DNA of 64,000 nucleotides from Nemertoderma westbladi (GCA_032718475.1 JAUCBJ010001421.1:16635-80634), one strand, 5' to 3'. Numbered from the stretch's first letter, positions 1 to 10,979 are shown. Notes: generated by a model not told the origin, from the sequence alone. Program-made: numbers and translations.

Positions 1-107
1 CTACCTAGTAAGTACTTGGTGTAAGTAGTTAGCACTACCTAGTAAGTACTTGGTGTAAGTAGTTAGCACTACCTAGTACGTACTTGGTGTAAGTAGTTAG
101 CACTACC
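1..107. repeat. 34-bp tandem array, left part
   Basis: About three copies of a 34-bp unit beginning CTACCTAGTAAGTACTTGG. Copies differ mainly at one AAGTAC/ACGTAC position. The array starts before the window and resumes at 455. The last 12 bases (GTTAGCACTACC, 96-107) recur at 455-466 and look like the target-site duplication of the retrocopy between them. Confidence 0.9.
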
Positions 108-454
108 TTTTTTTCATTTTTATATGTCAATTTAATAAAGCAAAATGCCAACAAATATATACTACACGATACATTTAGCATTTACGGGGGAAATTCAAAC
201 TATTTTTAATATTATTAATTAATCCTGTCCGTCGCAGCAGTCTGTCAGTGGTAACTGAACTACCCAACTGAACTACCCAGCAACCCCGCAGTCCGTATCC
301 GCGTTCGCCAGCCGTATGGAGGTGTCCAATATCGCGTGGTGAACTGGCCGCTTGGATGCGGAACGCGCGCCGCGAAGACACATCAGACTGGACCGCAGAA
401 GCGCAAAACTAATTTGTCTCCGGATCCAGGAAACACAGTCGGAGTACTACCGTC
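108..454 (-). pseudogene. Processed retrocopy of a short polyadenylated RNA
   Basis: This 347-bp block interrupts the 34-bp array. Read on the minus strand it ends in an A7 tract (T run at 108-114) with an ATTAAA polyadenylation signal 17-22 bases upstream (plus strand TTTAAT, 131-136). It is bracketed by the 12-bp duplication GTTAGCACTACC (96-107 and 455-466). An uninterrupted tandem array would not restart in that register, so the duplication is informative. Together these are the marks of LINE-mediated retroposition. The minus strand carries a 68-codon ORF (381-175, starting MSSRRAFRIQAASS) that I do not recognise; the source could equally be noncoding or a SINE. GC content is higher than in the surroundings. 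Confidence 0.6.
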
Positions 455-612
455 GTTAGCACTACCTAGTACGTACTTGGTGTAAGTAGTTAGCACTACC
501 TAGTAAGTACTTGGTGTAAGTAGTTAGCACTACCTAGTACGTACTTGGTGTAAGTAGTTAGCACTACCTAGTACGTACTTGGTGTAAGTAGTTAGCACTA
601 CATAGTAAGTAC
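455..612. repeat. 34-bp tandem array, right part
   Basis: Roughly four and a half more copies of the 34-bp unit seen at 1-107. The last copy degenerates at CATAGTAAGTACTCG. Confidence 0.9.
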
Positions 613-2338
613 TCGAATTTGCTAGATAGGTCAGGAGCTGTCTAGATAGCCTAAATACTTGTAGTTTCTTCTGCCTGCATCCCACTTACTCAAAGCCCGT
701 ATTTTATCTTGCAACGTGCGCTGCCGTTGGGTGTGTATCATTACTGAATATATCCTTCCTGCTCCCAACATCACTTCTGTTTTTCTGGGTCAGTAATCAC
801 AAGTATAAGAGGCATGCTTTACTTGCCCGTAACCAGACATTCGTTAATTTAAATTGCGTATTTCCAATTAAAGTTATTTAAATTTAATTTCATAATTTAA
901 AGGTAAAATTATTATGTCAAATTTATTTCAGTATGCTGTACAATTAATTATAATAGAACATTTTTGTGTGAAAAATAGTTAATTATGAACCTAAATAGAT
1001 AGATAGGTATAGGTTAATATAATATAACCACAATATAATATATAGAATAACATCGGGCGAATCCCTATAAATTCAACCATGATATCGTTATAATTTTTAT
1101 AACAATTTTCGCAATCTTTTTGAATTTTTATAATTTATTTGGTCACATGTCTCAAATTAGCATAGACGGCATAGACGAAGATTCTGGTGGGATCGAACTC
1201 GTGACCTCCAAGTAGGAAGTCCTGCCTTCTAAAAGTTCCGAAAGCACCTCAGATAAATTTTAGACCTGGAGATTCTCCGGTACTGATATCTTGTATGTTC
1301 GTAATTTACGTCTTCATGGCCTCCCATCTGTCAATACCAATCAACTGTATCCCCTATTGTATACTCATGCCTTGCTCAACCTTTTAGTTAAATCACACCC
1401 AATTTACAGGATTTAGAGAATACGTACAGTACTGAAGTTCGGACTTGGTCCTCGCATTTTTTATATTTACATCACTAAAACGGGAAATATATCATAAAGC
1501 AGATTTGCAGGTTTTTACTTAACGCAATTTTGAATGCTAAATAAACAATATTTCCAAAAACCGTTATAAAGAATTCGAAATGTAAAACCTCTGGAAATAT
1601 GTTACTGTCAATGTATAGTAAATGTGAAGTATGAATATAATGAACTCTGACTCGTTACTTATACCGGTACCATGTAGTATATATTAAAGTTATACTATAT
1701 GTATAGAAAATGTGAAAATGTACATTAAATGGCTGATAATGAAGAAACAATTTTATTTAATAATAATAATAATATTGATTATTTAAATAGCGCTTTTTAT
1801 GCTTTTCTCAAAGAGCTTTTTATTAAAATAGATATTATTATAATATCATTTTATTAGTTAAAACGTAATGGATATAGTCAAATAGAAACAATACGACATA
1901 TTTAATACTTTCTAATACTAATTTACCTAACAGATCAACATCAACGACCGGTACTGTATGTGTGAAATATTGTGAAGTAGTAAATTTATCAGATAATACA
2001 GTCAAAGTCCAAGGATATAATATAAACAAAGGCAAATAAATTTCTGATCTAATATTTTAACTTGATCGGTAGACAAGCCCTTCTTATATGCAAGTCATAC
2101 AGTATATAGGTAAAGCAGGTAGGTGTCAGTGGATACAAAAGTAAGTAAACAATTTATTTTCGGTGTCGTCGCGTATCGTAAACAGCCTCAATTCGGCACA
2201 AAATATTGTGTTTCGGTAAAAAGTTGCAATTAGGCAAAAATTATTTATAGTAATCTTTATTTCCTTTCCTTCTTTGCCCCATTACCTGAGAACCCCATCA
2301 CTACGCCGACAATAAAGAACCCTAAAGGTAGAAAGGTA
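613..2338. other. AT-rich stretch without recognisable gene
   Basis: No ORF here resembles a known protein. The sequence is AT-rich with short homopolymers. The only notable island is the tRNA-like B-box segment near 1186-1206. Confidence 0.6.
1180..1262 (-). repeat. Possible tRNA-derived SINE fragment (B box)
   Basis: Read on the minus strand, 1206-1186 gives GGTCACGAGTTCGATCCCAC, which matches the pol III B box and T-loop consensus (GGTTCGANTCC with a shifted first half). An A box is not clear upstream and the sequence does not fold into a full cloverleaf by eye. A SINE head or decayed tRNA pseudogene is therefore more likely than a working tRNA. Confidence 0.3.
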
Positions 2339-3012
2339 CAGGGTGGTCAAAAAAACCTGTACCCTTGTAAAGTGCTATAAAATCTTTAATTTTCATCAAA
2401 ACACATCGAAATTTTGTAGTCGGTCATTGCAATAGTGTTCAACACTAAATATCAATCTATAGATAGTTTCACCAAATGTCCGTCTGTCTGTTTGTTTGTC
2501 TGTCCGTTTTAATTTCCACAATTTTTGTATGAGGAACCATGGGCCACCAGTGATAATGTGCATTGTTTAATCTCAGTTGCCATAGCAACAGATTGCTATG
2601 ACTCCGGGATTAGACAAAACCCATACAAATACCAGGATTTCAACTGAAAACCAGCCCGATCCGAGGTAAAAATATATTGAGTAGTGCAGCGCACATTCTC
2701 AACATCATCAATAACCGATATCATAGCAACAGGCTTTGGAAATGGTACAGTTCCAAATGAATGTTATGTTATGTGAAACAAATGAGAAGTTTATTTGAAA
2801 CGATTTATCAATAAAATATATTTATTTAATTATTAAGTTTATTATTAAGTTACTTTAAAAAGTGTTCAAGATGGCCATCGTTTCGAGCAATACACATTTC
2901 AATTCTACGAGAAAAATTGTTGATCACTCGGCTACACTCCTCTGCCGTAATCTGTATCGTGCGGACTTCAGCTCGGCAACTTTTCGGTTTGCCTCTATAG
3001 ACGTTGTCCTTC
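2339..3012 (-). pseudogene. Mariner-like element, transposase C-terminal relic
   Basis: The left edge CAGGGTGGTCAAAAAAACC preceded by TA is a typical mariner-type terminal repeat. On the minus strand, reading from about 3012 to the stop at 2852-2850, the translation includes AEECSRVINNFSRRIEMC followed by a GHLEHFLK end. This is the familiar extreme C terminus of insect and marine mariner-like transposases (pattern C-I....GHIEHLL). The catalytic DDE/D region is missing because the other side abuts the 3' tail of a LINE at about 3013. It is dead; the LINE probably inserted into it. Confidence 0.6.
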
Positions 3013-4575
3013 AGGTACTACTACTACTACTAGGATCGGCATGCTACATTGCAGTTGCAGTTTTAAGAATGCTGTGCCGGCTTGTCGACAAAATTGCGCC
3101 GCCACAACTCCCTATCACCCATGACATTTGCTAGATCATCCGCATCTTCAAGGCCAGTGCCCTTTAATATGCGTTATTATGCGTCACAAGATTATGCAAT
3201 GGCTGATCCTCACGGCGAAAGCAATGTCCTGCAAAGCGGAGGCGATTTTGTTCTAGTGTCAAGCTTAGGTGAACCAATGAGACACCTCCAATGTTATATA
3301 GTGTCTCGTTGGAGATGTGTGCATTGTACTTGACACAATGAACCAGGCGTAGCATTCTTATGAATGTACCATCCAGAGATTTGGTGTCCTCAGCAGTTAG
3401 AGTCCAGATGGACTCCCATAGAGGAGTACTGGAACTACTGCTGCTCTAAATAATCGGACCTTAAGTTTCCGATTAATTCTCTGTGACTTCCAAATCCTGG
3501 AATGCCTATTCAAGGTTGCCCATGCCTTTCCATTACGTATTCGAAGGTCCTCATCTGACTTCCGGATCCATGATCCCAGGTAACATAAGTCGTCCACATG
3601 ATGCTCAAGCATTCCATCCTTTGAGCTTATGCTCATCCGGTCAGAGACTTGCTGAGGACTTTCAAAGTTAACTGTCAAAATTTTGGTCTTTTTGGAGTTA
3701 ATAAAAAGACCGACACTAGAAGCAGCCTGTTCTAATGAGTTGAGGAGCGGTTGGACTCCCTCTAGTGATTCTGAGAGTACTCCTAAGTCATCAGCAAAGT
3801 CTAGATCAGTTAGGTAATAAGTAAGGCCCTGATTCATAGTAACTGATATACTGTATAAATGTCAATAAATAAAATAAGAATAAAATACTTTGCAGGATTT
3901 CCTCGACTTCTGGAGCCAGTAGGTGGAGTTACCATCACCCCAGCATCATTATGATGATAGGACATGCGTAGAACATAGTCAACCACAATTATGAACAAGA
4001 ATGGCGCAAGTGTGTCTCCTTGGAGGACTCCCATAATACTTCAAATGGTTCTGTGTCACCATCAACGATGGTTCGACAACATTTGTGTCTACTGTTACAG
4101 TAGACACAAATGTTGTCGAACCATCGTATACAGATCTGATTGCAGCAATAATTTTATCAGGAATCCCATATAATGAAAGTATGCTGGACATACGTGAGCG
4201 AGAGACTGAATCAAAGGCCTTGAAGAAGTCAACAAAGATAATAGCCAGATGCCTGTCTTTCTTTTTTGATAACTCTTCAATTATCCTTCTAAGTGCCAAA
4301 ATGGGCTGCATGGTCCCACGACCTTTACGGAACCCATTCTGATTTCCACGGAGCAGTCTCTCCATGGGATCCCTGATGTGATTTAATTGAATTCTATTGT
4401 ATAGCTTTGCAGGATCGATGAGCTTTAAACATTCAGGTATTTTAAAGACCTCAGGGGGAACACAATCTACCCCACTGGTACGATTGGTCTTAATGCTCTT
4501 TGCAGCAGCCTTCGCTTCTGCAAAGGAGATATCGCCAATTGGAATATCTGGGCGAACAAGTCAAGAACAATATCC
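3013..4575 (-). pseudogene. LINE family A copy, broken (EN/RT relic)
   Basis: Minus-strand copy closely matching the family A element at 7154-10126. The 3' end carries the typical microsatellite tail (CTACTACTACTA on the plus strand, 3018-3031). Recognisable blocks are the RT motif-A peptide FVDFFKAFDS, motif-B GVLQGDTLAPFLF, motif-C FADD, and the C-terminal region YLGSWIRKS. Frameshifts and stops split it into ORFs 3397-3837, 3834-4034 and 3979-4365. A 30-base palindrome at 4065-4127 and an extra segment near 3836-3890 interrupt it. The 5' half, including the endonuclease, is absent. Confidence 0.85.
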
Positions 4576-4714
4576 AGTTAGCAAAGAAACAGGCCCATTT
4601 TTTATTCGTTTCTAAGTCATCTTCTTCCTCATCTTCTTCTTCCGACATGTAGATAGCCATCGTACTGACGGGTGCACGGAACCGGGGTTTTGGGTTACGA
4701 ATGTGTGGTCGCGT

Positions 4715-4925
4715 CGCTCAATGTTGTGCTTTGGCAGCCCCATGGAGAAAATAATCATGGCTTGATTTTCCCCATTGAACCATGACTTTCCTTTCTTGAG
4801 ACACCTCCTAAAGGAAACTGGCCTTGAAGATGCTGATAATCTCGCGAAAGTCATGATGCATAGTGAGTTGTGACGGTGCAATTTTGTTGATACGACGGCA
4901 TAGCATTCTTAATGCATGCTGCATT
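4715..4925 (+). pseudogene. LINE family A 3'-end fragment, opposite orientation
   Basis: A short plus-strand fragment of the LINE A C terminus, corresponding to the region with ETGLEDADNLAKVM and the end at GCATTCTTAATGCATGCTGCATT. It lies beside, and inverted relative to, the copy at 3013-4575. It is non-coding because of frameshifts. Confidence 0.65.
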
Positions 4926-6600
4926 ACGATTTCGCTTGCCAATTATTGTGGATTGCATGGTGGTGACAAAATGATTTTGTTAAGCTAGCATCTCAGTGTA
5001 CAGTTTCAAGGCAGCAGGCCGATTATAGTAGTAGTTGCTTAGGAATAGTCGGTCTGATATTCGTGTGCATCCAATTGCACTTGCGCGCGGTTACATCAAT
5101 TCATACACTCATACATTAAACGGATACGAGTTGCTGGCCAACCTCATGCGGTACTGGTTACTGATAGACTCGACGCGCTAAAAAAAACGCTCTAGAAACC
5201 TGCTGATAAACATAAATGCTAATCGAAGAATTGCTAAGGACATTAAAAAAAATTAAAATTTATTTCATTGGAGCATTTATGTGCATTTTTGTGAAATGCT
5301 TTTAAATATGAATTTAAAATGAATGAATTTCAATATTAAATACTACCAGTAAAACTACTTTATTATTACAATCTATTCCATCGGAAAAGTCAAGGAGAAA
5401 AGGGTGTGTAAAACGATTCCTTATACAACATTATTTCCACTCTAAATATATGTATACTGTTATTCGTATATATTTTTTACTGTCACCTGACAATGAACCG
5501 TTTAATAGGCAGATAACCCTTACATGATTTCACCCATTTTCTCCATTCCTTACAGCGTTTGTAACACTTTCTACCTGCCAACTGAGTATAAAAACCCTTA
5601 CAATAGTTCGACCCCCTCTCTCCATTCCTTACATGATTTCAAAGTCCAATCAAATAATATCTTATTATCCAATCTCAGGGGTGTTCATGCAAGAGGTGTT
5701 CCTAGTAGTGTAAGGATTGAGAATACGCTACCCGGGGCCGTAATGAAAATAACGCAAACAATTTCACAATTGAAATGAGTGCGCCACTGAGGATAAACTT
5801 CTCGATAAAAAATGATGTTAATTTCCCAAATTTACGAATATATTTCATATCCTTCATCAGGGTTAATAATGAAACAAATAACTAAAAACAGCCTACACCT
5901 ACTCACTCAACCCAATAAATTCTACAAGGAAAATACAGAATTACCAAAACAACAAAAAATTCAGAAATGTGTTAGGCCTATCAGACTAAAACTACATAAA
6001 TTTGAAATGACTACTCTGCCATACAATCTTCCCTGTATTATATAATAGTTTAGCACCAAAGCAAAATAACAATAATAAACAAAAATGTGGAATGTGATGG
6101 GCGTATACCCTATATAATCCACTTGTTCCGTGACTGACTGACATGTACCATACTGTACTGCCATACCAAGACTACAAGACCCTCTCCAGAAGTCTACCTG
6201 GCCTACCACCTAATCTACTGACTGTGTGATGCTGTTTGACTGCTGCACGATATACCGGTACCTAGACCAGCTACCGTAGTACTGTACATAGGTACCAACT
6301 TCAAAAAGTAGATGTGAGGGCAGGCCACAAAGTACGTGCGAAGCACCCAGTTCCATAAATATGAATTCCCGTGTATGTACTGTATGTTACGATATTGTAT
6401 ACACACCGTTCGTTCTGAAAATAACAATAAATTATAACCTAATTATATAAACTACATATTACGGTATGTTCCAATATAGGTTGCACCCAGTTCAGTAAAA
6501 TATGAATTCCCGTATGTACTGTACTGTATGTAGGATATTGTTTATACACCGTTCTGAAAAACAATAGATTCTAAACCAAAATCTAAACCAGCTATACGTA
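4926..6600. other. Intergenic, no recognisable gene
   Basis: AT-rich single-copy-looking DNA. Several ORFs of 60-84 codons occur (for example 5524-5778 and 5961-6209) but none shows family motifs. Short repeated phrases around 6345-6420 and 6470-6560 (ATGAATTCCCGTATGTACTG) show a local duplication of about 140 bp. Confidence 0.5.
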
Positions 6601-6624
6601 CGTTTCAGCCTATCAGGCCTCATC

Positions 6625-6732
6625 AGTAGCGCTAACCAGTTCAGCCACTTGTCCCTGACATTCACTCTCTCACCTAATTCACTGAACAGGCAGTCTTAAG
6701 TTGCACAAGTGGCTGAACTGGTTAGCGCTACT
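6625..6732. repeat. 28-bp perfect inverted repeat (hairpin)
   Basis: Arms 6625-6652 and 6705-6732 are exact reverse complements (AGTAGCGCTAACCAGTTCAG onward) around a 52-base spacer. No flanking target duplication is obvious. It may be a small foldback element or a templated inverted duplication. Confidence 0.8.
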
Positions 6733-7153
6733 ATGATATTAACCACCATAATATTACACCTTTAAAGTAATTTTCACCGACATGCAGTGAATATTTTCGG
6801 TACTTTTAGTACTTTTTCTGAATTTATTGCAATTCGATTAGTGTCTTTGCTTCTGTGAGACAAACACAGTTTATAAAAAGCCAGCAAGCTGGCTATAAGA
6901 AGACCGTCCATAGACAAACTTTACTAGTTGGATCACTCCCCATTCATTATTATAAACCTATAAAACATTTGAACGACCCAGTGCTTAGAATTCAATCAGC
7001 TGGCCTCCCAGCAGTAAGTAACCTTATAGATATTCCCATAGGATTCACTGTGAAGGGCTATTCAGCTAGTGGGGTAATACATTACAAACTAACGGGATAG
7101 AGTTAGATACACTTGGCAAGTAATATACTTTTCTGCAGTTTGTGCCTATCCAT

Positions 7154-10126
7154 ACTAGGATCGGCATGCTGCATTGCAGCTGCATTTTTAAGAATGCTGT
7201 GCCGGCTTGTCAACAAAATTGCACCGCCACAACTCCCTATCACCCATGACATTTGCTAGATCATCCGCATCTTCAAGGCCAGTGTCCTTTAAGATGCGTC
7301 TCAAGAAAGTCATGGGCTGTCCACCATGCTTATTCACTCCATGAGGCTGCCAAAGTACAAGATTATGCACTGGCTGGTCCTCACGGCGAAAGCAATGTCC
7401 TACAAAGCGGAGGCGATTTTGTTCTAGTGTCAAGCTTGGGGGAACCAATGAGACACCTCCAATGTTATATAGTGTCTGGTTGGAGATGTGTGCATTGTAC
7501 TTGACACAATGAACCCGGCGTAGCATTCTTGTGAATGTACCATGCAGAGATTTGGTGTCCTCAGCAGTTAGAGCCCAGCATGGACTCCCGTAGAGGAGTA
7601 CTGGAACTACTGCTGCTCTAAATAATCGGACCTTAAGTTTCCGATTAATTCTTGGGGACTTCCAAATCCTGGAAAGCCTATTCAAGGCTGCCCATGCCTT
7701 TCCCTTACGTATTCGAAGGTCCTCACCTGACTTCCGGATCCATGATCCCAGGTAACAGAAGTCGTCCACATGCTCAAGCATACCATCCTTTGAGCTTATG
7801 CTCATCCGATCAGAGACTTGATGAGGACTTTCAAAGTTAACTGTCAAAATTTTGGTCTTTCTGGAGTTAATAAAAAGACCAACACTAGAAGCAGCATGTT
7901 CTAATGAGCTGAGGAGCCGTTGGGCTCCCTCTAGTGATTCTGAGAGTACTCCTAAGTCATCAGCAAAGTCTAGATCAGTTAGGTACTTGGCAGGATTTCC
8001 TCGACTTCTGGAGCCAGTTGGTGGAGTTATCATCACCCCATCATCATTATGATGATCTAAGGACATGCGTAGAACATAGTCAACCACAATAATGAACAAA
8101 AAGGGTGCAAGTGTGTCTCCTTGGAGGACGCCCCATAACACTTCAAATGGTTCTGTGTCACCGTCAACAGTAGACACAAATGTTGTCGAACCATCATATA
8201 CTGATCTTATTGCTGCAATAATTTCATCAGGAATCCCATATAATGAAAGTATGCTGAACATACGTGAGCGAGAGACTGAATCAAAGGCCTTGAAAAAGTC
8301 AACAAAGATAACAGCCAGATGCCTGTCTTTCTTTTTTGATAATTCTTCAATTATCCTTCTAAGTGCCAAAATGGGCTCCATGGTACCACGACCTTTACGG
8401 AACCCATTCTGATTTCCACGGAGCAGTCTCTCAATGGGATCCCTGATGCGATTTAATAGAATCCTATTGTATAGCTTTGCAGCAATCGAGATCAATGAGA
8501 TTCCCCGAAAAGAACCATAGAGTGTTAGGTTGCCCTTCTTGGGAACTGGCACCAACTTATTTGTTTTCATTTCTTGTGGGACTCTTGTTGTTCGGTACAT
8601 GTCTACTATGATGGGATAGATGAGCTTTAAACACTCAGGTATTTTAAAGACCTCAGGGGGAACACCATCTACTCCACTGGCACGATTGGTCTTAATGCTC
8701 TTTGCAGCAGTTTTCACTTCTGCAAAGGAGATATCGCCAATGGGAATATCTGGGAGTACAGACTCAAACACTTTTACTTCTATAAAGTTATCAGGCAATA
8801 CCCTGTCATTATTGAGGAGCTTTTCAAAGTGGGCTTTCCAACCATTGAGGCGATCGGCTGGTGATTCAGCCTTAACCTTGGTGGTTGGTTGGCTTTTCCG
8901 CCCAGTAAGCAAGTTGATCGATTTCCATGCCTGGGATGATTGCCTGCTGTCGTCAGCATCATTGATGGCATCAACCTGTTGGTTTATTAGTTCCTGTAGA
9001 TTAACAGAGTACTGCCTGTTCAGGGACCTAGATGCAGCCTTAACTGCATTCTTGGCCGCTGTAGTCTGTTTGAGTCGGGACTCTTTCTGCGCCTTATGAA
9101 GGTCATTTCGGCACTTCTGAATTTTGTTGTCAGTCCAGGGGGCCCTTTTCCAGTTTCGAGGGAATACAGGAACTGTTTCTGCAGCTGCTAACTTAACTGC
9201 TTCTGTAAAGGCAGTATAGCCCTCACAGTGATCTGCCGCCCTAGAGGCAAGAGCCTCATACCTGTTGCTCAGCTGTAGTGTGAAGCTGGATCTCACACTT
9301 GGCTGTTGCAACAGAGAGGACCAGTAGTCATGTCGCGGCAAGGCAGATTTAGTTGTTCTGCTAGCACGCAGACTAAGTCTTACCTTGGCCACAATAAGGC
9401 GGTGTTCACTGGAGAAGGGTCGAAGTGTAAATGCATTACAGTCTTGTATAGAGCTCCTGTATTTCCTACGAAACAGAATATGGTCTATCTGGGACTTGTG
9501 ACCACTGGGTCCACTATGAGTCCATAGCTTTCCAGTTCTCTTCTTGAACTGGGTTCCAGCCGAAAACAATCCATTTCCAGAGATAAAATCCTGAAGATGG
9601 ACAGAATTTCGGTTAACACTATTGCTATAGACCCAGGGCGATGTAGGTGATTGATGCAGACTTGCATTAAAGTCTCCCAGGAATGTTAAGAATGCATGCT
9701 GATCCACTCCATCTGCAGCTGCTTGTAGATTGTGGTAGAAATTTTCCACCTCCTCTACAGGCGCAACACTAGTTGGAGAGTAGCACACAATCAGAACCAC
9801 CTTAGGAAACTTCTTAGCCAGTCTTCCTCCAGAACATGAGAAGTGGCAACGGATGATGCGGTTAGAGATTTGGTCTATTTCTTCCAATGCTGCATGTGCA
9901 GTTGGATTCATCAATAGACCAATTCCACCATTGCCAATATCATCTGCTGACGCGAGGGCGAGTCGCCAACCGCCCCCCATGTCCTTAATCAGAACCTCAT
10001 CAGTCTGTCCAGTCTGCATTCGGTGCTCTTGAACACCCACTGCGCTAAGAGAAAGCTTATCTGCCAAGGCAGTCAGCTCACTCATTGGGGACCCGAGTGT
10101 TAGGGTGTTTACTGAGGCTAGTCTAG
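7154..10126 (-). mobile_element. Nearly full-length RTE-like LINE (family A)
   Basis: A 2973-bp insertion bounded by the 12-bp direct repeat GTGCCTATCCAT (7142-7153 and 10127-10138). It carries one large ORF on the minus strand, a very short 3' UTR (about 34 bases) and a terminal CCTAGT. Other copies end in (TAG)n or (TTAGTA)n, which fits the short microsatellite tails of the RTE group. The 5' end lies only about 41 bases before the ORF's first ATG, so the element is full-length or very slightly truncated. Confidence 0.85.
7188..10085 (-). CDS. LINE family A endonuclease/reverse transcriptase ORF
   Basis: A 965-residue polyprotein for target-primed reverse transcription. Residues about 1-240 are an APE-type endonuclease: VQEHRM carries the catalytic Glu, LGDFNASL the Asp/Asn pair, QIDHILFR and FSSEHRLIV the C-terminal Asp and His. 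After a linker, reverse transcriptase begins near residue 455: IKTNRASGVDGVPPEVF, FVDFFKAFDSVSR (motif A), GVLQGDTLAPFLF (motif B) and FADDLG (motif C). A thumb/C-terminal region follows with YLGSWIRKSGEDLRIRKGKA and LLYGSPCWALT. The reading frame stays open upstream of the ATG (VNTLTLGSP), which resembles the usual endonuclease N terminus, so the true start may lie 5' of the insertion. FADD replaces the commoner YADD. No internal stop is visible, so this copy could be active or recently so. The RTE/RTEX/Proto2 group fits best. Confidence 0.88.
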   Translation of the reverse strand: MSELTALADKLSLSAVGVQEHRMQTGQTDEVLIKDMGGGWRLALASADDIGNGGIGLLMNPTAHAALEEIDQISNRIIRCHFSCSGGRLAKKFPKVVLIVCYSPTSVAPVEEVENFYHNLQAAADGVDQHAFLTFLGDFNASLHQSPTSPWVYSNSVNRNSVHLQDFISGNGLFSAGTQFKKRTGKLWTHSGPSGHKSQIDHILFRRKYRSSIQDCNAFTLRPFSSEHRLIVAKVRLSLRASRTTKSALPRHDYWSSLLQQPSVRSSFTLQLSNRYEALASRAADHCEGYTAFTEAVKLAAAETVPVFPRNWKRAPWTDNKIQKCRNDLHKAQKESRLKQTTAAKNAVKAASRSLNRQYSVNLQELINQQVDAINDADDSRQSSQAWKSINLLTGRKSQPTTKVKAESPADRLNGWKAHFEKLLNNDRVLPDNFIEVKVFESVLPDIPIGDISFAEVKTAAKSIKTNRASGVDGVPPEVFKIPECLKLIYPIIVDMYRTTRVPQEMKTNKLVPVPKKGNLTLYGSFRGISLISIAAKLYNRILLNRIRDPIERLLRGNQNGFRKGRGTMEPILALRRIIEELSKKKDRHLAVIFVDFFKAFDSVSRSRMFSILSLYGIPDEIIAAIRSVYDGSTTFVSTVDGDTEPFEVLWGVLQGDTLAPFLFIIVVDYVLRMSLDHHNDDGVMITPPTGSRSRGNPAKYLTDLDFADDLGVLSESLEGAQRLLSSLEHAASSVGLFINSRKTKILTVNFESPHQVSDRMSISSKDGMLEHVDDFCYLGSWIRKSGEDLRIRKGKAWAALNRLSRIWKSPRINRKLKVRLFRAAVVPVLLYGSPCWALTAEDTKSLHGTFTRMLRRVHCVKYNAHISNQTLYNIGGVSLVPPSLTLEQNRLRFVGHCFRREDQPVHNLVLWQPHGVNKHGGQPMTFLRRILKDTGLEDADDLANVMGDRELWRCNFVDKPAQHS

Positions 10127-10138
10127 GTGCCTATCCAT

Positions 10139-10742
10139 TCAATCAATAGTATAGTAGCTTAATAGGCCCTCATGAAAACCGGCAGCTGGTGTTTCTATCA
10201 TTCCGTCTAAGGCAATTGTCGTGTTTTGGGGCTATTTTTTGGAAATAAAAAAAGACACTTTAATAATTTTTTTAGAAACTGTTTTCCACATCCTGGGATT
10301 GAGCTGCGTCGATTGATATAACTTTCAGTGACGGACGAGCTATAGTTTCGGAGGAGTTCATCTGATATACATAGATAGATAGTGAATACTTTTACAGTAA
10401 GAATTCCTAACGGTCTTCTAATAAGATTCAGTGGAACTAAGCGCGTGAGGACAAATATATTTTAAAATTAATTAATGTTGGTGAAACACATCATCATCAA
10501 CTGCAGCTTCACAATACAAACTAAATTTGTGAGCATCTTCAGTAGTATCTACAGTAGATACTACTGTAAGCCAGGCGCGCGAAGCGTTGTGGCTATGTGT
10601 TATGCCGTGATAATTGGCTTTTAATGGTTGTATGCAGACCCAAGTGTAAAGCAAAGCAACACCTCGGGACAATTTACATCAACAACAAATATTATTAACC
10701 AGCTAAGAATACGAATGACGTATTGTATAGTCAATGGGAGAT
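10139..10742. other. No recognisable gene
   Basis: No protein motif. It contains a short palindrome, AGTAGTATCTACAGTAGATACTACT, centred near 10553, which folds into a hairpin, followed by GGCGCGCGAAGCG, a phrase shared with the Helitron-like end at 11032. Confidence 0.5.
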
Positions 10743-10848
10743 AGAAATAAAATAAAATATTGAGGGTCTTTAGCTGGTTATATTATATTATATTAAATAT
10801 AGAGTAGATATCACCAGCTAAAGACCCTCAATATTTTATTTTATTTCT
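10743..10848. repeat. 36-bp perfect inverted repeat (foldback)
   Basis: Arms 10743-10778 and 10813-10848 are exact reverse complements, each containing TTGAGGGTCTTTAGCTGG, with a 34-base AT-rich loop. A further partial AACCAGCTAAGA lies at 10697. It is consistent with a short foldback element or the ends of a collapsed MITE. Confidence 0.85.
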
Positions 10849-10979
10849 GATCATCCATACCGTTAGGCCGTTACCGCTGGTAAATGTCTACCACTTCATC
10901 CGTTCGTTTAGGCTATGGAGGGAGTACCAGTACTGTAGTATATCTTACGCAAAGCTGCAAGGGAAATTCCCCCAGATAC

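Noticed and set aside
1180-1262. Functional tRNA gene
   Set aside because: A B-box-like segment is present but no acceptor stem, D arm or clear A box could be folded.
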